A stretch of 5,990 bases of DNA from assembly GCA_934659415.1 (NCBI GenBank), contig CAKUHW010000069.1, forward strand, positions 1 through 5,990, given 5' to 3'. Within the stretch, counting starts at the first letter, position 1. Each line of letters begins with the position of its first letter. Positions 5,565 through 5,990 of the stretch are shown piece after piece. Both the position numbers and the translations under genes were made by a program. Origin of the DNA: an uncultured Oscillospiraceae bacterium (GTDB lineage: Bacteria; Bacillota; Clostridia; Oscillospirales; Oscillospiraceae). The notes under the pieces are model-generated. The model was not told the DNA's origin, did not search any database, and saw nothing but the letters and a program-made list of their open reading frames with translations.

Positions 5565-5990
5565 CTATTTCTCCGCGGCGAAGGCCCGGCAGCCCTCGGA
5601 CCAGTGCAGCTGCAGGTCCTGGGTGATGAACACGCCCCAGGCGTCCTCCCGGCTGTCCAGCAGGGCCATGCCCTCCTCCAGCCCCAGGGCGAAGACGGCG
5701 GTGCTCAGGGCGTCGGCGTCCACCGAGCGCGCGGCGATCACCGTTACGGCCAGCAGGCCGTTGTCCAGCGGCTCCCCGGTGGCGGAGTCCAGCAGGTGGT
5801 GGTAGGTCCGCCCGTCCTGCTGAAAGGCGCGCTCGTACACGCCGGAGGTGACCACCGACTGGTCGTCCACCGCCAGCACGGCCACGGTCTCCCGGCTGCC
5901 CGCCTCCGGGTACTGCACCCCCACCCGGAAGAGAGCGCCGTCCGGCTTGCCCCCCAGGGCCAGCACATTTCCCCCCAGGTTCAGCAGGGC
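5565..5990 (-). CDS. apbE: FAD:protein FMN transferase, ApbE family (C-terminal 141 residues, runs off the right edge)
   Basis: The enzyme attaches FMN from FAD covalently to a Thr/Ser of target flavoproteins such as RnfG/RnfD or NqrC-type subunits, using Mg2+, on the outer side of the membrane. The frame is open from base 5990 to TAG at 5565-5567. The visible part begins with the family motif 'ALLNLGGNVLALG', then 'SVVTSGVYERAF', the highly conserved 'DGRTYHHLLDSATGEP' (the His-His...Asp...Thr-Gly signature near the Mg2+ site) and 'DADALSTAVFALG'. These are in the order expected for the last 40% of a roughly 330-350-residue protein. All visible signature positions are intact. The N-terminus, including any lipoprotein signal, is outside. 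It converges on the sensor operon and shares a terminator with it, which suggests independent function; its flavinylation target is not in this window. Confidence 0.94.
   Translation of the reverse strand, partial: ALLNLGGNVLALGGKPDGALFRVGVQYPEAGSRETVAVLAVDDQSVVTSGVYERAFQQDGRTYHHLLDSATGEPLDNGLLAVTVIAARSVDADALSTAVFALGLEEGMALLDSREDAWGVFITQDLQLHWSEGCRAFAAEK

Noticed and set aside
1..5990. tRNA, rRNA, CRISPR arrays, insertion sequences, attachment sites
   Set aside because: No regularly spaced repeats with spacers, no transposase-like reading frame, no cloverleaf-type sequence and no terminal inverted repeats were seen; nearly all DNA is accounted for by the six genes.

Overview
The window is GC-rich coding DNA, roughly 60% G+C by eye, from what is most likely a gut-type anaerobic Firmicute of the Oscillospiraceae (Flavonifractor/Pseudoflavonifractor-like). 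The evidence is the base composition, strong AAGGAGG ribosome binding sites, lipoprotein signal peptides, and a histidine kinase of the HAMP-less Firmicute style. The genus assignment is an inference; no marker gene is present.

Layout. The left part runs on the minus strand. A substrate-binding lipoprotein gene (563-1969) is followed by the first 150 codons of an ABC transporter permease that leaves the window at base 1, with a long stem-loop in the gap between them. A 259-bp divergent control region (1970-2228) carries a plausible promoter in each direction and a set of 10-bp-phased direct repeats. On the plus strand a tight three-gene operon follows: a LivK-like periplasmic-binding lipoprotein (2229-3533), an OmpR-family response regulator (3530-4222) and a membrane histidine kinase (4215-5513). 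Neighbouring genes overlap by 4 and 8 nt. A bidirectional hairpin terminator (5522-5558) separates this operon from the convergent 3' end of an ApbE-type flavin transferase gene (5565-5990, incomplete).

How the parts probably work together. The LivK-like lipoprotein has no LivHMGF transporter genes beside it and is translationally coupled to a two-component pair. It is therefore best read as the extracellular ligand sensor of the kinase, not as a transporter subunit. The phosphorylated response regulator is the obvious candidate to bind the phased repeats directly upstream of the divergent ABC transporter promoter, so the ligand sensed outside the cell would induce its uptake system. The transporter belongs to the Fe(III)/AfuA/spermidine-like binding-protein and FbpB-like permease group. 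Its binding protein lacks the adjacent Tyr-Tyr pair of classical ferric-binding proteins and no Fur box is evident, so an organic or phosphorylated nutrient is at least as likely as iron. ApbE appears to be an unrelated neighbour.
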